From positions 124,001 to 188,000 of the forward strand of contig NZ_CP109446.1 of assembly GCF_036227265.1 (NCBI RefSeq): a stretch of DNA of 64,000 nt, written 5' to 3'. The position numbers were made by a program, and so were the translations under genes. Origin of the DNA: Streptomyces sp. NBC_01476. GTDB taxonomy: Bacteria > Actinomycetota > Actinomycetes > Streptomycetales > Streptomycetaceae. Below the pieces are notes generated by a model. The model was not told where the DNA came from. It was given only the letters and a program-made list of their open reading frames with translations, and did not search any database. Below are positions 55,541 through 64,000 of this stretch, piece by piece (the stretch's first letter is position 1; each line of letters opens with the position of its first letter).

Positions 55541-56281
55541 CTACGCAGCCGGAGGTGCCGGCCGGCCCTCGGTGAGGCTGCCGACGATCAGGCCGAGGGT
55601 GAAGTCGAACCGTTCGTGTCCCGTGCCTGAGGTCAACTCGGCCGCGTAGCGCCTGACCTGGGGGAACCGGTCGTCAGGCAGCGCGGCGAACCGGCGCATG
55701 AGTTCGTCGCGGCTGACGACCCACGCGTCGTCCTGCTGGTTCTGCCGCTGCACGACCAGGGACGTCTCCAGGGTGTAGGCAGCCACGTAGAGCGAGAGGG
55801 CGTCGATCGCCCAGGCCGCCGTCCGCGGTTCGATGCCGCCGGCGAGAAGGATGGCCAGCATTCCTTCGTTGACGCGCAGCACGTCGAGGTTGGTGGGGGC
55901 CAGGGCCAGCGCGGCGCGGGAGACGCCGGGGTACTTCAGGTACTGGTCGCGGATCTGCGCACAGACGTCGAGGATCTGCTCGCGCCATGCCGCCGGATCG
56001 GGTTCGGGCAGCACCAGTTGGGCGCAGAGCCGGCCGATGACCAGCTCGTCGATGTCGGCCTTGTTGACGACGTGCGCGTAGAGCGAGGCGGGTCCCGTGT
56101 CGAGTACGCCGGCGACGCTGCGCATCGTCAACGCGTCGTAGCCCTGGGTGGCGACGACCTGCAGCGCCGCGTCGACGACCCTGTCGACGGTGATCGGTGC
56201 TTTCCTGCGCGCCGGTGGCGCTTGAGGGGGCTCGAGCTGGGCGTGCCGGGCGGCGCGGCGTCGTTTTGGATCGGCTGGCAT
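55541..56281 (-). CDS. TetR-family regulator (TetR_C-type)
   Basis: 246 aa from ATG 56281. HTH: ALTMRSVAGVLDTGPASLYA with HVVNKADIDELVI, the pattern of regulators similar to TetR itself (TetR/AcrR with GPASLYAH). A basic N-terminal extension (RRRAARHAQLEPPQAPPARR) precedes it. Its promoter (TTGGAT-N17-TAGGAT, 7 nt to ATG) interleaves with that of the divergent pump. Confidence 0.95.
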   Translation of the reverse strand: MPADPKRRRAARHAQLEPPQAPPARRKAPITVDRVVDAALQVVATQGYDALTMRSVAGVLDTGPASLYAHVVNKADIDELVIGRLCAQLVLPEPDPAAWREQILDVCAQIRDQYLKYPGVSRAALALAPTNLDVLRVNEGMLAILLAGGIEPRTAAWAIDALSLYVAAYTLETSLVVQRQNQQDDAWVVSRDELMRRFAALPDDRFPQVRRYAAELTSGTGHERFDFTLGLIVGSLTEGRPAPPAA

Positions 56282-56333
56282 GCGATCGATCCTACCTTGA
56301 CACGAACGGCCATCCAAGCGTAGAGCTTAGTTT
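56282..56333. promoter_or_regulatory. Interleaved divergent promoters of tetR and pump
   Basis: Plus strand: -35 TTGACA (56297-56302), 18 nt, -10 TAGAGC (56321-56326), 7 nt to GTG 56334. Minus strand: -35 TTGGAT (56317-56312), 17 nt, -10 TAGGAT (56294-56289), 7 nt to ATG 56281. The two promoters overlap face to face, and both genes look leaderless. GAACAAAGTTC at 56343-56353, just inside the pump gene, is a short inverted repeat that may be part of an operator. Confidence 0.85.
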
Positions 56334-57791
56334 GTGACTGTAGAACAAAGTTCGTTGAGCGCATCGGGCGACGCCCCCGGCATCGCTCCGCTTCCTCCGC
56401 GGCGGGCCTGGCTCGTCCTCGCCGTCGTCTTCATCGCCGATGTGATGGACGTGATCGACTCGACCATCGCCAACCTCGCCGGCCCGTCGATCCGTGCCGA
56501 CCTCGGCGGCAGCGAGACGACCCTGCAATGGGTGCTCACCGCCTACACCGCGGCCTTCGCCATCGGCCTGATCACCTCGGGCCGGCTGGGCGACCTGCTC
56601 GGCCGCCGCCGGCTGTTCCTGCTGGGCATGGCCGGGTTCACGCTCGCCTCGCTCGCCTGCGGGCTGGCACCCGGCGTCGGCTTCCTCATCACCGCCCGCC
56701 TGGTGCAGGGCCTGTGCGGCTCGGTGATGATTCCGCAGGGGTTCGCGATGGTGAAGGTGGTCTTCCCGCCGCAGGACCTGCGCAAGGCGCTCATCCCGTT
56801 CGGGCCGGTGATGGGACTGGCCACCGTGGCCGGGCCGATCCTCGCCGGCTGGCTGCTGCACCTGGACCTGTTCGGCAGCCAGTGGCGTTCGATCTTCCTG
56901 ATCAACGTCCCCGCAGGCGTCCTCGCCTGGGCCCTGGCCCGGCGGTTCCTGCCGCACCGCACCGGCGAGGACCCGGACGCCCGGCTCGACCTCGGCGGCG
57001 TCGGCCTGCTCACCCTGGCCTCGGCGCTGCTGATCATTCCGCTGGTCCAGGGCCGCGAACTCGGCTGGCCGCTGTGGACTTACGTGTCGATGGCCGGCTC
57101 GGTCGTCGCCCTTGCCCTGTTCGCCGGCTCGGAGCGGCGCAGCTCGCATCCGGTGATCACGCCCTCGCTGTTCCGCAAGCGCAGTTTTGTGGCCGGCCTG
57201 GCCATCGTGGGGGCTTTCTTCGCCTCGCTGAGCGGATTCCAGCTGGCGTTCAACCTGCTGCTGCAGCTCGGCCTGCACTGGACCCCGCTGCACACCAGCC
57301 TCACCCTGATCCCCTGGGCGCTCGGCAGCGCCCTCGCCGTGGGTCTGTCCGGCGCCGTACTCACCCAGCGGCTCGGCCGGGCCGGCCTGCAGCTCGGCCT
57401 CGGCATCGCGGTCGTCGGCCTGCTCGCGCTGTGGGTCACCATCGTCCACTGGGGCGACCGTCTCACCTCGGCGACGCTCGCCCCTTCGCTGCTGCTGATC
57501 GGGTTCGGCACCGGTCTGGTCTTCGTCCCGATCTTCGACTTCGTCCTCGGCGGCGCCACCACCGAAGAGGTCGGCACCGGCTCGGGCATGCTCAACGCCG
57601 TCCAGCAGTTCTCCGGTGCCATCGGTGTCGCCGCCCTCGGCACGGTGTTCTTCGCCCGGGCCAACCACGGCGGAACCGCGAACTTCGACCATGCCGGCGA
57701 ACTCGTCACCGGGCTTGCCGTTGTGCTGTACCTGATCGCTTTCGCGCTGGTCTGGCTCCTGCCGAAGCACGCCCAGCAGGCAGCGGGCTGA
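56334..57791 (+). CDS. MFS efflux transporter, DHA2 (EmrB/QacA) family
   Basis: 485 aa from GTG 56334, about 14 TM segments. FIADVMDVIDSTIANLAGPS, SGRLGDLLGRRRLFLLGMAG (motif A) and ITARLVQGLCGSVMIPQG identify it. Exports hydrophobic compounds by proton antiport. Controlled with its divergent TetR gene by overlapping promoters. Confidence 0.95.
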   Translation: MTVEQSSLSASGDAPGIAPLPPRRAWLVLAVVFIADVMDVIDSTIANLAGPSIRADLGGSETTLQWVLTAYTAAFAIGLITSGRLGDLLGRRRLFLLGMAGFTLASLACGLAPGVGFLITARLVQGLCGSVMIPQGFAMVKVVFPPQDLRKALIPFGPVMGLATVAGPILAGWLLHLDLFGSQWRSIFLINVPAGVLAWALARRFLPHRTGEDPDARLDLGGVGLLTLASALLIIPLVQGRELGWPLWTYVSMAGSVVALALFAGSERRSSHPVITPSLFRKRSFVAGLAIVGAFFASLSGFQLAFNLLLQLGLHWTPLHTSLTLIPWALGSALAVGLSGAVLTQRLGRAGLQLGLGIAVVGLLALWVTIVHWGDRLTSATLAPSLLLIGFGTGLVFVPIFDFVLGGATTEEVGTGSGMLNAVQQFSGAIGVAALGTVFFARANHGGTANFDHAGELVTGLAVVLYLIAFALVWLLPKHAQQAAG

Positions 57792-57825
57792 TCCCGGTGG
57801 CGGGCCGGCCGGCGACCGCCGGCGG

Positions 57826-57857
57826 CCTGGGAGCCGCGCGGCTGCCCGGCTCCCAGG
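57826..57857. terminator. Terminator hairpin between convergent genes
   Basis: CCTGGGAGCC (57826-57835) pairs perfectly with GGCTCCCAGG (57848-57857), 12-nt loop, downstream of the MFS gene and the convergent Ddn-type gene. Downstream, GGC(A/G)CCCCGCCGCGGG occurs twice (57880s and 57920s). Confidence 0.75.
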
Positions 57858-57935
57858 AAGAGCGATGCCGTAACGGCGACGGCGCCCCGCCGCGGGCGGG
57901 ATACCGCAGAGGCAACGGCACCCCGCCGCGGGGGA

Positions 57936-58376
57936 CTACGCGTCGAACGGCGTGAGGACGAAGATGGGCATCTTCCTGGTGGTCTTCTTCTTGTACTCCG
58001 CGTAGTCCGGCCAGGCCGCCACGGACCGCTCGAACCACGCGTCGTACTCCTCGCCGTCGACCTCCCTGGCCCGGTAGTCCTTCTTGACCGGGCCGTCCTG
58101 GAGTTCCACATGCGGGTTCGCGACCAGGTTGTAGTACCAGACGGGGTGCTTGGGTGCGCCGCCCAACGACGCGACGACGGCGTACTCGCCGTCGTGCTCG
58201 ACACGCATCAGGGGCGTCTTGCGGATCTTCCCGGATTTGGCTCCCACCGACGTCAGGATGATCACCGGCTTCCCCTGGTTGTCCGTGCCCTCGGTACCGC
58301 CGGAGCGCTCGTAGAGATCGACCTGATTGCGGGCGAACTCGGACCCGCTCGGCTCGTAAGTCCCGGTGAGCGGCAT
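57936..58376 (-). CDS. Deazaflavin (F420)-dependent nitroreductase/Ddn family oxidoreductase
   Basis: 146 aa from ATG 58376. Ddn-family features: [49 protein letters not shown]. Such small split-barrel proteins use F420H2 (or bind fatty acids/quinones) to reduce quinones or nitro compounds. Divergent from a TetR gene, which may regulate it. Confidence 0.94.
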   Translation of the reverse strand: MPLTGTYEPSGSEFARNQVDLYERSGGTEGTDNQGKPVIILTSVGAKSGKIRKTPLMRVEHDGEYAVVASLGGAPKHPVWYYNLVANPHVELQDGPVKKDYRAREVDGEEYDAWFERSVAAWPDYAEYKKKTTRKMPIFVLTPFDA

Positions 58377-58486
58377 GTCTGCACCATCCCATTCGACGTT
58401 GGGGCCGGCTGCGGCAGCCAGGTGCCGCACGGCCACGGAGCATAAACGGACTATACCCCGATTCCGCGGTTCGGTAGGGTCACCAT
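58377..58486. promoter_or_regulatory. Divergent Ddn/TetR promoter region
   Basis: TAGGGT (58475-58480) lies 6 nt before the TetR GTG, indicating a leaderless transcript. TATAGT and TATGCT sequences on the minus strand (58455-58440) are candidate -10 boxes for the reductase gene. Confidence 0.55.
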
Positions 58487-59098
58487 GTGAAACGACCAGT
58501 CGCCTGGGGAGCGCCGCCGGCCGAGCGCGCCGACGCGGTCCGCAACCGGCTCCACCTGCTGAACACGGCCCGCCGGATGCTCGCTGAGCAGGGCGCGGAC
58601 CGCCTCACCATGGACGCACTGGCGGAGCGGGCGGGCCTGGGCAAGGGCACCGTCTTCCGCCGCTTCGGCAGCCGGGCCGGCATCTTCCAGGCCCTGCTGG
58701 ACGACGACGAGCACGCCTTCCAGGAGCAGGTGCTCTCCGGCCCCCCTCCCCTGGGCCCCGGCGCCGCGCCGCTCGACCGGCTGATCGCCTACGGCCGCGC
58801 CCGCACCGGCTTCCTGGTCGAGCACCGCGACATCGCCAGGGCCGCCCTCGGCGGCAGCCGGCCGGTACCGATCCGCCGGCGGACACCCATGTCCCAGGTC
58901 CACGTACGCATGCTGCTCGGACAGCTGGAACTCGCGGGCGCCGACCTCGACATGCTCGCCGTCCAGCTCACCGGCGCCCTGGACGGTCCCGTCCTGCTGT
59001 ACCTCTCGTCCGAGGAGTTCACCGACGCCGTGGAGGAGGCCGGCTCCCGCATCGGACAGGCCTGGCAGGACCTCGTGGAACGCGCCTGCCGCCCCTGA
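58487..59098 (+). CDS. TetR-family regulator
   Basis: 203 aa from GTG 58487. [23 protein letters not shown] followed by [16 protein letters not shown]. TetR/AcrR with a ligand domain of unknown specificity. Probably represses the divergent F420-type reductase gene. Confidence 0.94.
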   Translation: MKRPVAWGAPPAERADAVRNRLHLLNTARRMLAEQGADRLTMDALAERAGLGKGTVFRRFGSRAGIFQALLDDDEHAFQEQVLSGPPPLGPGAAPLDRLIAYGRARTGFLVEHRDIARAALGGSRPVPIRRRTPMSQVHVRMLLGQLELAGADLDMLAVQLTGALDGPVLLYLSSEEFTDAVEEAGSRIGQAWQDLVERACRP

Positions 59099-59621
59099 CC
59101 CGCACCGGGGCCCGGCACGAAGGCGCTGCCGCGCGGCCCCGTACTGACACGTGTCCTGCCCGCGGACCCGGAGGCCGCACCGATCGCCCGGGAGGCGGCC
59201 CGCCGCCGGCTGGACCTGCGAGGTCAGCGACGCCGCGACCGGTGTTCCGCGTGTGCGGCACGCCCGTGCCGAACCGGCGTGCAACCGGCCGCGCCCGGCG
59301 CGGAACGGGCGTCCGGAGGTCGGCGCGGCGGCGTGCCGAGGGCCTCAGGCAGGCTCGGCGACCTGGCGGCCCAGGTCGGGTTCGGCGCCGTCCGGCCGCT
59401 GCAGGCCCCGTTCGAAGAGGCGGCGCACCCGGTGGGCGTTCTCCGGGCGGCCTGAGGTACGGAAGAAGGCCGCGAGACCGGCCGCGGACTTCTTGTCTCC
59501 ACCGCGGCCGCCGCTACGACCTCGCCCGGTTCTCCCTGCTCCGCCCTCGCGCCTGGGACGCCTGACCGGCGGCGGAGCACTTGCCGGCACGCCCTGGCCG
59601 CGCGTCGGCGCCGGTCGCCCG
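59099..59621. other. About 520 nt with no supported intact gene
   Basis: A short plus-strand stretch near 59123-59210 reads TRVLPADPEAAPIAREAARR, reminiscent of the start of actinomycete ATP-binding anti-sigma-like proteins, but it breaks down quickly. A minus-strand frame to 59345 ends in ...HRVRRLFERGLQRPDGAEPD. Both could be decayed genes; neither is convincing. Confidence 0.4.
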
Positions 59622-59891
59622 TCAGGGCGAGTCGGCTTCCCACTCCCAGAAGGCGGGATCGGCGGCACGCGGGCGGTACCAGGCACGGCCGCCGGGGCCG
59701 TACGCGCCGATCTCGGTCGTCAGCGCGGCCCCGTCGGACCGTTCTTCCGCGCTCCAGCCGGTGACGTCGAGCAGCAGCCCGTCCAGTGCGCCGCCGACCA
59801 GTTCGGCATAGTCGTGACCTGGCCGCGGACCGGGGTCCGGGTCGTCGTGATCGGCGCCGTACACGCGCCGCAGTTTCCATCGGGCGTCCAT
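59622..59891 (-). CDS. Small hypothetical protein
   Basis: 89 aa from ATG 59891: starts MDARWKLRRVYGADHDDPDP, contains GHDYAELVGGALDGLLLDVT and ends WYRPRAADPAFWEWEADSP. Acidic, soluble, well-organised hydrophobic pattern suggests a real protein. Function unknown. No strong RBS was seen (GCGGGC precedes the ATG). Confidence 0.65.
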   Translation of the reverse strand: MDARWKLRRVYGADHDDPDPGPRPGHDYAELVGGALDGLLLDVTGWSAEERSDGAALTTEIGAYGPGGRAWYRPRAADPAFWEWEADSP

Positions 59892-60039
59892 GCCCGCGAG
59901 CCTGCCACCCACCACCGACACCCGCGCCCACCGCCGACCGCCAGACCACACCGCACCGCTCACCTACGGCGCCGGCGACGCCTTCCTCTCCCGGGCGGGA
60001 CGTGACGCTGCGGTTGGTCAAGTCCGGAGAAGAAATTGT

Positions 60040-60693
60040 TCAGCTTGTTCCAGTTGGTCGTGTCCTCGTGCTTGTAGAGGTCGACCGCCACCCGTACTGG
60101 GCCTGGAGCATCGCCTCCCGCGGCTTGCGCCACACCCAGACCTTCCGCTGCCGCCCGTCGGGCGGCGTCAGCTCCGTCAGCACCTCGAAACCGAGACGGC
60201 GGTGGAAGGCCGTGGACGCGAGATTCACCGGCGCGGCCACGACCGCGGCGATCACCGGGCTCTGCGACCACTGGCCCAGTACGTGGTGGTACAGCTGGGA
60301 GGCGATACCCCGGCGCGCGGCCTTCTCCGCCACACACACCTGTTTGATGACCAGGAAACTTCCCAGCCCGGTCCTGATCCGATGGTTCAGCCACTCGTCC
60401 GGGCCAAGTCTGTCGTCACTGTAGGCGAGCCCGAAACCCAGTACGTCGTCCCCTTTGACCGCGACGTAGAAGTGCTCGGCCGTGACCAGCCGTTCGCGAT
60501 ACGTCTCCTCCGTGTATCCCGACACGGGGAAACCGCCACGGACAGCGGTCGGGACATCCCCTTCCGCCAGGCTGCGGGACCTCGCCGGCGCCGCGACGGC
60601 CGGCACGTGTGCCTCCCGCGTGCGAAGGATCTCCACCCCCTGCCCGGGTCCCTCTCCCGTGCCCTGTCCCTGTCCCGCGTCCGGATCCGTCAC
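60040..60693 (-). CDS. GNAT-family N-acetyltransferase (frameshift near C-terminus)
   Basis: 217 aa as read, from GTG 60693 with GGGGAGG 7 nt upstream. FYVAVKGDDVLGFGLAYSDD and the acetyl-CoA-binding VIKQVCVAEKAARRGIASQL are GNAT motifs; FHRRLGFEVLTELTPPDGR follows. At about 60090 a one-base shift replaces the natural end. Reading the neighbouring frame gives VAVDLYKHEDTTNWNKLNNF, which looks like the real C-terminus. The catalytic core is intact, so residual activity is possible. Confidence 0.85.
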   Translation of the reverse strand: MTDPDAGQGQGTGEGPGQGVEILRTREAHVPAVAAPARSRSLAEGDVPTAVRGGFPVSGYTEETYRERLVTAEHFYVAVKGDDVLGFGLAYSDDRLGPDEWLNHRIRTGLGSFLVIKQVCVAEKAARRGIASQLYHHVLGQWSQSPVIAAVVAAPVNLASTAFHRRLGFEVLTELTPPDGRQRKVWVWRKPREAMLQAQYGWRSTSTSTRTRPTGTS

Positions 60694-60899
60694 CTGACCG
60701 CCTCCCCGACCAACTCCTATGCACGGAAGGTAACTTGTGAGAAGCAAGAGCACGCGTGATCCATGGACATCGGTGACAATGCCCGGCACGTTTCCCGGAC
60801 CGGGGACGCGCCGGTCACCGTCGGGTCCGGCGACCACCACCGTGACGGTGAGCGGAGGTCGGACCCGACGGGGTGCCGGGGCCCCGGGAAAGCCGGAGG
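60694..60899. other. Intergenic region
   Basis: About 200 nt between the GNAT gene start and the end of the GH95-like gene (both minus strand). GC-rich inverted repeats near 60810-60890 could terminate the glycosidase transcript. Confidence 0.4.
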
Positions 60900-63800
60900 C
60901 TAGGCGAATACCTCCATTTCGTAGAGGGAGTAGCCCCAGGGGCCGGACTTCTGGGTGCCCTGCATGCGCACGTAGCGGGCCGGGCCGGTCACCGGGACCT
61001 TTTCCGTGCCACCGGAGCCGTTCGTCTGCGTGGAGAGGTCCCGCCATGTCGAACCGTCGGTGGACGCCTGGAGTTTGTAGCCCTTCGCATAGGACTCCTC
61101 CCACGCCAGATCGACCTCGCTGAGGGTGTAGGTGGCGCCGAGGTCCACCTGGAGCCACTCGCCGTCGCCGGGACCGGCACTCCACCGGGTCGACAGGTCA
61201 CCGTCGAAGGCTTTGGCGGCGCCCTGGTCGGCAGTGGAGGCGGAGGAGGCCGTGGCGGGCTTGCCCTGGGCCAGGTTGGTCTTCGGTGCGTCGAGCGTCA
61301 GGTTCACGGTGACGGTCCGGCCCTTCTGCAGCGGCAGCACCCGGGCGATGCCGCCCAGCGGCGAACTCTGCACCGACACCCCGTCACCGGTGGCCGAGGC
61401 GATGCCGGAGCGCTGGATCAGCGTCAGGTTCTGGTCGATGCCGGAGGTCAGCGTCACCTTCACCGTGTGGGCGCCGGTGTCCCAGCTCAGGTTGTCGATG
61501 GTGAATTGGCCCTTGCCGAGCATGCCGCTGATGGAGCCCTTGTTCAGGCCCTTCGGCAGCGCGGGCAGCAGTTCCAGGGTGCCCGGCTGGGAGGCGGCCA
61601 GCATCTCCATCATCACCGTGGGAACGGAGTTGACGACGTCCGTGGCGAACGTGTTGTGGTTGTTGTAGTGGGAGGTCGCCATGCTGCTGTAGTAGTAGTC
61701 GTCCTTCGCGAACCGCAGCAGCTTGGCGCCGACGGAGTCGGCCTGGTTCAGGTCGGCGGCGATCAGGGCGCCGTGCAGCAGTCCGTGCCCGGCGTTCTCG
61801 TAGGAGCCGGCGTCCTTCTTCTGCAGGAACACCTGGGCGGCTTTGTACTGGGCGGGGTTCTTCTCCGGGGTGATCTCCCGGTAGGGCCACACCGGCATCA
61901 GCCCGCTGGAGTGCCGGTGCTGGTAGTTGTTCTTGTTCGCCAGGTCCGGCCACGCCCATTCGGCCAGCGCGCCGTCGTTGTTGATGAGGTAGGGCGGCAG
62001 ATTGTCGAGTTTCTCCTGCCAGACCGGGATCTTGTCGCTGTCGCGGCCGAGCGTCCTGGCGGTCTGGATCAGCGTGGACAGCGCGAACCGGGCGCCGGAG
62101 ATGTCGTACACCGAGTTGACCGCGAGCGGGACACCGCCGGGCGGGGTGTTCTCCGGCGAGATGGACCCGGCGAAGATGTACTTGCCGTTGCTGTCCTTCT
62201 TGACCAGGAAGTCCTCGTAGAAGTCCCCCATGTCCCGGATCAGCGGGTAGAACTGGTCGGCGAGGAAGGTCTGGTCGCCGGTCACCTCGTAGTACTCCCA
62301 GAAGGGGTAGAGCAGCCAGGACTCCCCGCCGGTGACGTACTGGTAGGGGTAGTCGAAGTTGATGTTGGAGATCAGGCCCTCGGTGTTGGGGGTGTTGCCG
62401 CCGGTCAGCATGCCTCTGGTACCGAGCAGCTTTCTGGCGTTGGTCCTGAAGTCGTTCTGCCACTGCTTGTTGAGGTAGAAGTAGCCGGCCATCGCCTCCG
62501 GCATGTTGCCGATGTTGCCGCTGGAGATCTGCAGATTGAGGTTGGCGTCCAGGTGGTAGTAGCCGTCCCAGCCGACGTTGCTGTCACCGGTCCAGTTGCC
62601 GAGCAGGTCGGGCGCCGCCGTCTCGTTGCTCGACCCGAGCAGGTGGTAGCGGCCGGCGTAGAACATCCGCTCGTACAGGGCGGGGATCGGCACCGACGAC
62701 GACTTCTGCTCGGCGAGCAGTTCCTCGGTGGACTTGGCCCGGTCCTGCGGTGAGGCGCCGAAGTCGAGGGACACCCGGTCGAAGATCTGGCTGTGCTTGC
62801 TCACCTGGCGGTTCAGCAGCGTCTGGTAGGTGTCGTTGACCGCCGCCAGCCTGGACCGGAGGAGTTGCTTGTTCCAGTCCTGTTCTGCGGGGACACCACC
62901 GTTGTAGGTGCCGTTGTAGCGCTGGGTGAGCGACAGCAGCATCACATAGCTGGCGCCGGAGACGGAGACGTCGGTGCCGGACATCGTCCTGGCGCCGTCG
63001 GTGACGATCCGGGTGACGCCTTCGTATCCGGCGTTGTAGCTGCCGGCCGGGTACTTCGCCCGCAGATTGAGGTAGTCGGTGGTGGAGTTGTTGGTGAAGG
63101 TCAGGCCCTTGTTGAGCAGATTCATCCCCGGGTCGACGGACAGGCCGAGTCTGACGTCGAGCTTCTGCCCGGTCGGTGCGGGCAGGTACTGCACGGTCAC
63201 GCCGTCGGCCCGGGAGACGAAGGAGTCGCGTTCCCACTTCCCCTTGCTGTCGCTCCAGTTCACCTTGACCACGCCCGAGGAGTAGTCGGTGGAGCGGACG
63301 TAGTCGCTGATGGGGCCACTGTCCGGCAGTTGGATGGTCATCTTGTAGCCGGGGTGTTTGCTGCCCTCTCCCCCGCCCTGGTATCCCTGGACGTCTGCGG
63401 CGAGCTGGTTGGCGTCCTGGTAGTCGTCGGTGGTGAGGAGGTCGCGGACGCGGTTGATGTCGCCGGCGCTCACGGTGTTGAACGTCCGGTGCGGGTGGGC
63501 CTCCGTCCGCGCCATGAAGAAGTCCTTGTCGTCGAAGACGACGGTGTCGTCGCGCGGATTGCCGAAGACGATGATGCCCTGCTTGCCGTTGCCGGCGAGC
63601 AGGCCGTCCTGCCAGTCGCTGTACGTCTGCGGGTAGGTGGTGGACGGCGCCACCGTGGGGGAGCCCGCCACGCCGGGTCCGCTGCCGCCGTCCGCGGTGC
63701 CGAAGACCTGGAACTCCCAGAGCGAGTAGCCGTACGTGGTGGCAGGGGTGACGCCCTGCATACGGAGGTAGTGCGCGGTCTTGTCCACGTTCACCGTCTC

Positions 63801-64000
63801 GGTGCCGCCGTGCCCGGTGGTGGTGGAGGAGACGTCGGTCCAGTGCGTGCTGTCGTCGGACACCTGGACCTTGTACGCCTTCGCGTAGGCGGCCTCCCAG
63901 GACAGCACGGTGGTCGTGACGTGGTACTCGCCGCCGAGACTGACCTGGATCCAGGCGTTGGGGTCGTTGCTGTGGTCGCTCGACCAGCGCGTGGAGGCGT
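60900..64000 (-). CDS. GH95-like glycoside hydrolase with discoidin domains (partial, 5' end off window)
   Basis: Open on the minus strand to the window edge, so the N-terminus and signal peptide are missing (over 1030 aa seen). Order: an F5/8 type C (discoidin, CBM32-like) domain ending AHYLRMQGVTPATTYGYSLW; a GH95-like catalytic region (DGLLAGNGKQGIIVFGNPRD, NIGNMPEAMAGYFYLNKQWQ, GGESWLLYPFWEYYEVTGDQ, GHGLLHGALIAADLNQADSV); a C-terminal beta-sandwich; then a second F5/8 domain (NLAQGKPATASSASTADQGA ... GPWGYSLYEMEVFA). GH95 enzymes act on alpha-L-fucosides or L-galactosides. Probably secreted. Confidence 0.88.
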   Translation of the reverse strand, partial: ASTRWSSDHSNDPNAWIQVSLGGEYHVTTTVLSWEAAYAKAYKVQVSDDSTHWTDVSSTTTGHGGTETVNVDKTAHYLRMQGVTPATTYGYSLWEFQVFGTADGGSGPGVAGSPTVAPSTTYPQTYSDWQDGLLAGNGKQGIIVFGNPRDDTVVFDDKDFFMARTEAHPHRTFNTVSAGDINRVRDLLTTDDYQDANQLAADVQGYQGGGEGSKHPGYKMTIQLPDSGPISDYVRSTDYSSGVVKVNWSDSKGKWERDSFVSRADGVTVQYLPAPTGQKLDVRLGLSVDPGMNLLNKGLTFTNNSTTDYLNLRAKYPAGSYNAGYEGVTRIVTDGARTMSGTDVSVSGASYVMLLSLTQRYNGTYNGGVPAEQDWNKQLLRSRLAAVNDTYQTLLNRQVSKHSQIFDRVSLDFGASPQDRAKSTEELLAEQKSSSVPIPALYERMFYAGRYHLLGSSNETAAPDLLGNWTGDSNVGWDGYYHLDANLNLQISSGNIGNMPEAMAGYFYLNKQWQNDFRTNARKLLGTRGMLTGGNTPNTEGLISNINFDYPYQYVTGGESWLLYPFWEYYEVTGDQTFLADQFYPLIRDMGDFYEDFLVKKDSNGKYIFAGSISPENTPPGGVPLAVNSVYDISGARFALSTLIQTARTLGRDSDKIPVWQEKLDNLPPYLINNDGALAEWAWPDLANKNNYQHRHSSGLMPVWPYREITPEKNPAQYKAAQVFLQKKDAGSYENAGHGLLHGALIAADLNQADSVGAKLLRFAKDDYYYSSMATSHYNNHNTFATDVVNSVPTVMMEMLAASQPGTLELLPALPKGLNKGSISGMLGKGQFTIDNLSWDTGAHTVKVTLTSGIDQNLTLIQRSGIASATGDGVSVQSSPLGGIARVLPLQKGRTVTVNLTLDAPKTNLAQGKPATASSASTADQGAAKAFDGDLSTRWSAGPGDGEWLQVDLGATYTLSEVDLAWEESYAKGYKLQASTDGSTWRDLSTQTNGSGGTEKVPVTGPARYVRMQGTQKSGPWGYSLYEMEVFA

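Noticed and set aside
59099..59621. Possible anti-sigma/ATP-binding protein gene
   Set aside because: Only a short similar stretch; no frame stays coding and no motif of the ATPase fold follows.

Overview
The window is high-GC DNA (roughly 70% or more by eye) with actinomycete gene content. It carries a mycothiol-dependent (MDMPI-type) enzyme, a deazaflavin/F420-type (Ddn) oxidoreductase, many TetR/MarR/LacI/LuxR/XRE regulators, large secreted carbohydrases with CBM or discoidin modules, and frequent promoters with a -10 box 6-8 nt before the start codon (leaderless genes). This fits Streptomyces or a close relative, in an accessory or chromosome-arm-like region: natural-product genes, efflux pumps, catabolic genes and at least six damaged genes. 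No rRNA, tRNA, CRISPR array, transposase or integrase was seen.

Layout. 1-4.2 kb (minus strand): a MAB_1171c-type membrane protein (cut by the window edge), an ImmA/IrrE-type metallopeptidase, an XRE regulator, and an AAA+/LuxR giant regulator. 4.3-9.1 kb: a compact class II lanthipeptide locus with two near-twin precursor peptides, one LanM synthetase and a divergent second XRE regulator paralogous to the first. 9.2-10.7 kb: a broken flavin prenyltransferase (UbiX) and an alpha/beta hydrolase. 11-16.2 kb: an Fpg/Nei-type DNA glycosylase, an MFS pump with divergent MarR regulator, and a TetR-SDR pair divergent from another SDR. 16.3-17.6 kb: two gene remnants. 17.6-24.3 kb: a pyruvate-branching block of pyruvate/indolepyruvate decarboxylase, acetolactate decarboxylase and catabolic acetolactate synthase in one operon, with a PoxB-type pyruvate oxidase upstream; two small genes follow at 24.4-25.3 kb. 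25.7-32.3 kb: a membrane glycosyltransferase-like protein divergent from a six-gene run (cytochrome-b561/molybdopterin fusion, membrane protein, sugar epimerase, GT2, TIGR04282/DUF2064, SAM methyltransferase). 32.3-35.2 kb: MDMPI enzyme, SDR and an HD-domain hydrolase.

35.3-46.3 kb is an alpha-glucan utilisation locus: a secreted GH87 alpha-1,3-glucanase with three CBM35-like modules, a sugar ABC importer (lipoprotein and two permeases, no ATPase), a GH13 alpha-glucosidase, and two LacI regulators bracketing the importer in inverted orientation. The two regulators share very similar to identical DNA over most of their length, which looks like recent duplication or gene conversion. 46.4-64 kb holds a Ser/Thr kinase, two TetR/MFS pairs, intact and broken aldo-keto reductases, a zinc alcohol dehydrogenase, an MmyB-type regulator, a Ddn-type reductase with divergent TetR, a frameshifted GNAT gene and a GH95-like glycosidase running off the end.

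The most interesting items are the twin-precursor lanthipeptide locus lacking its own transporter, the mosaic inverted LacI pair, the TPP-enzyme cluster, and the density of leaderless divergent regulator/pump promoters. All functions are inferred from recognisable motifs; no database search was possible.
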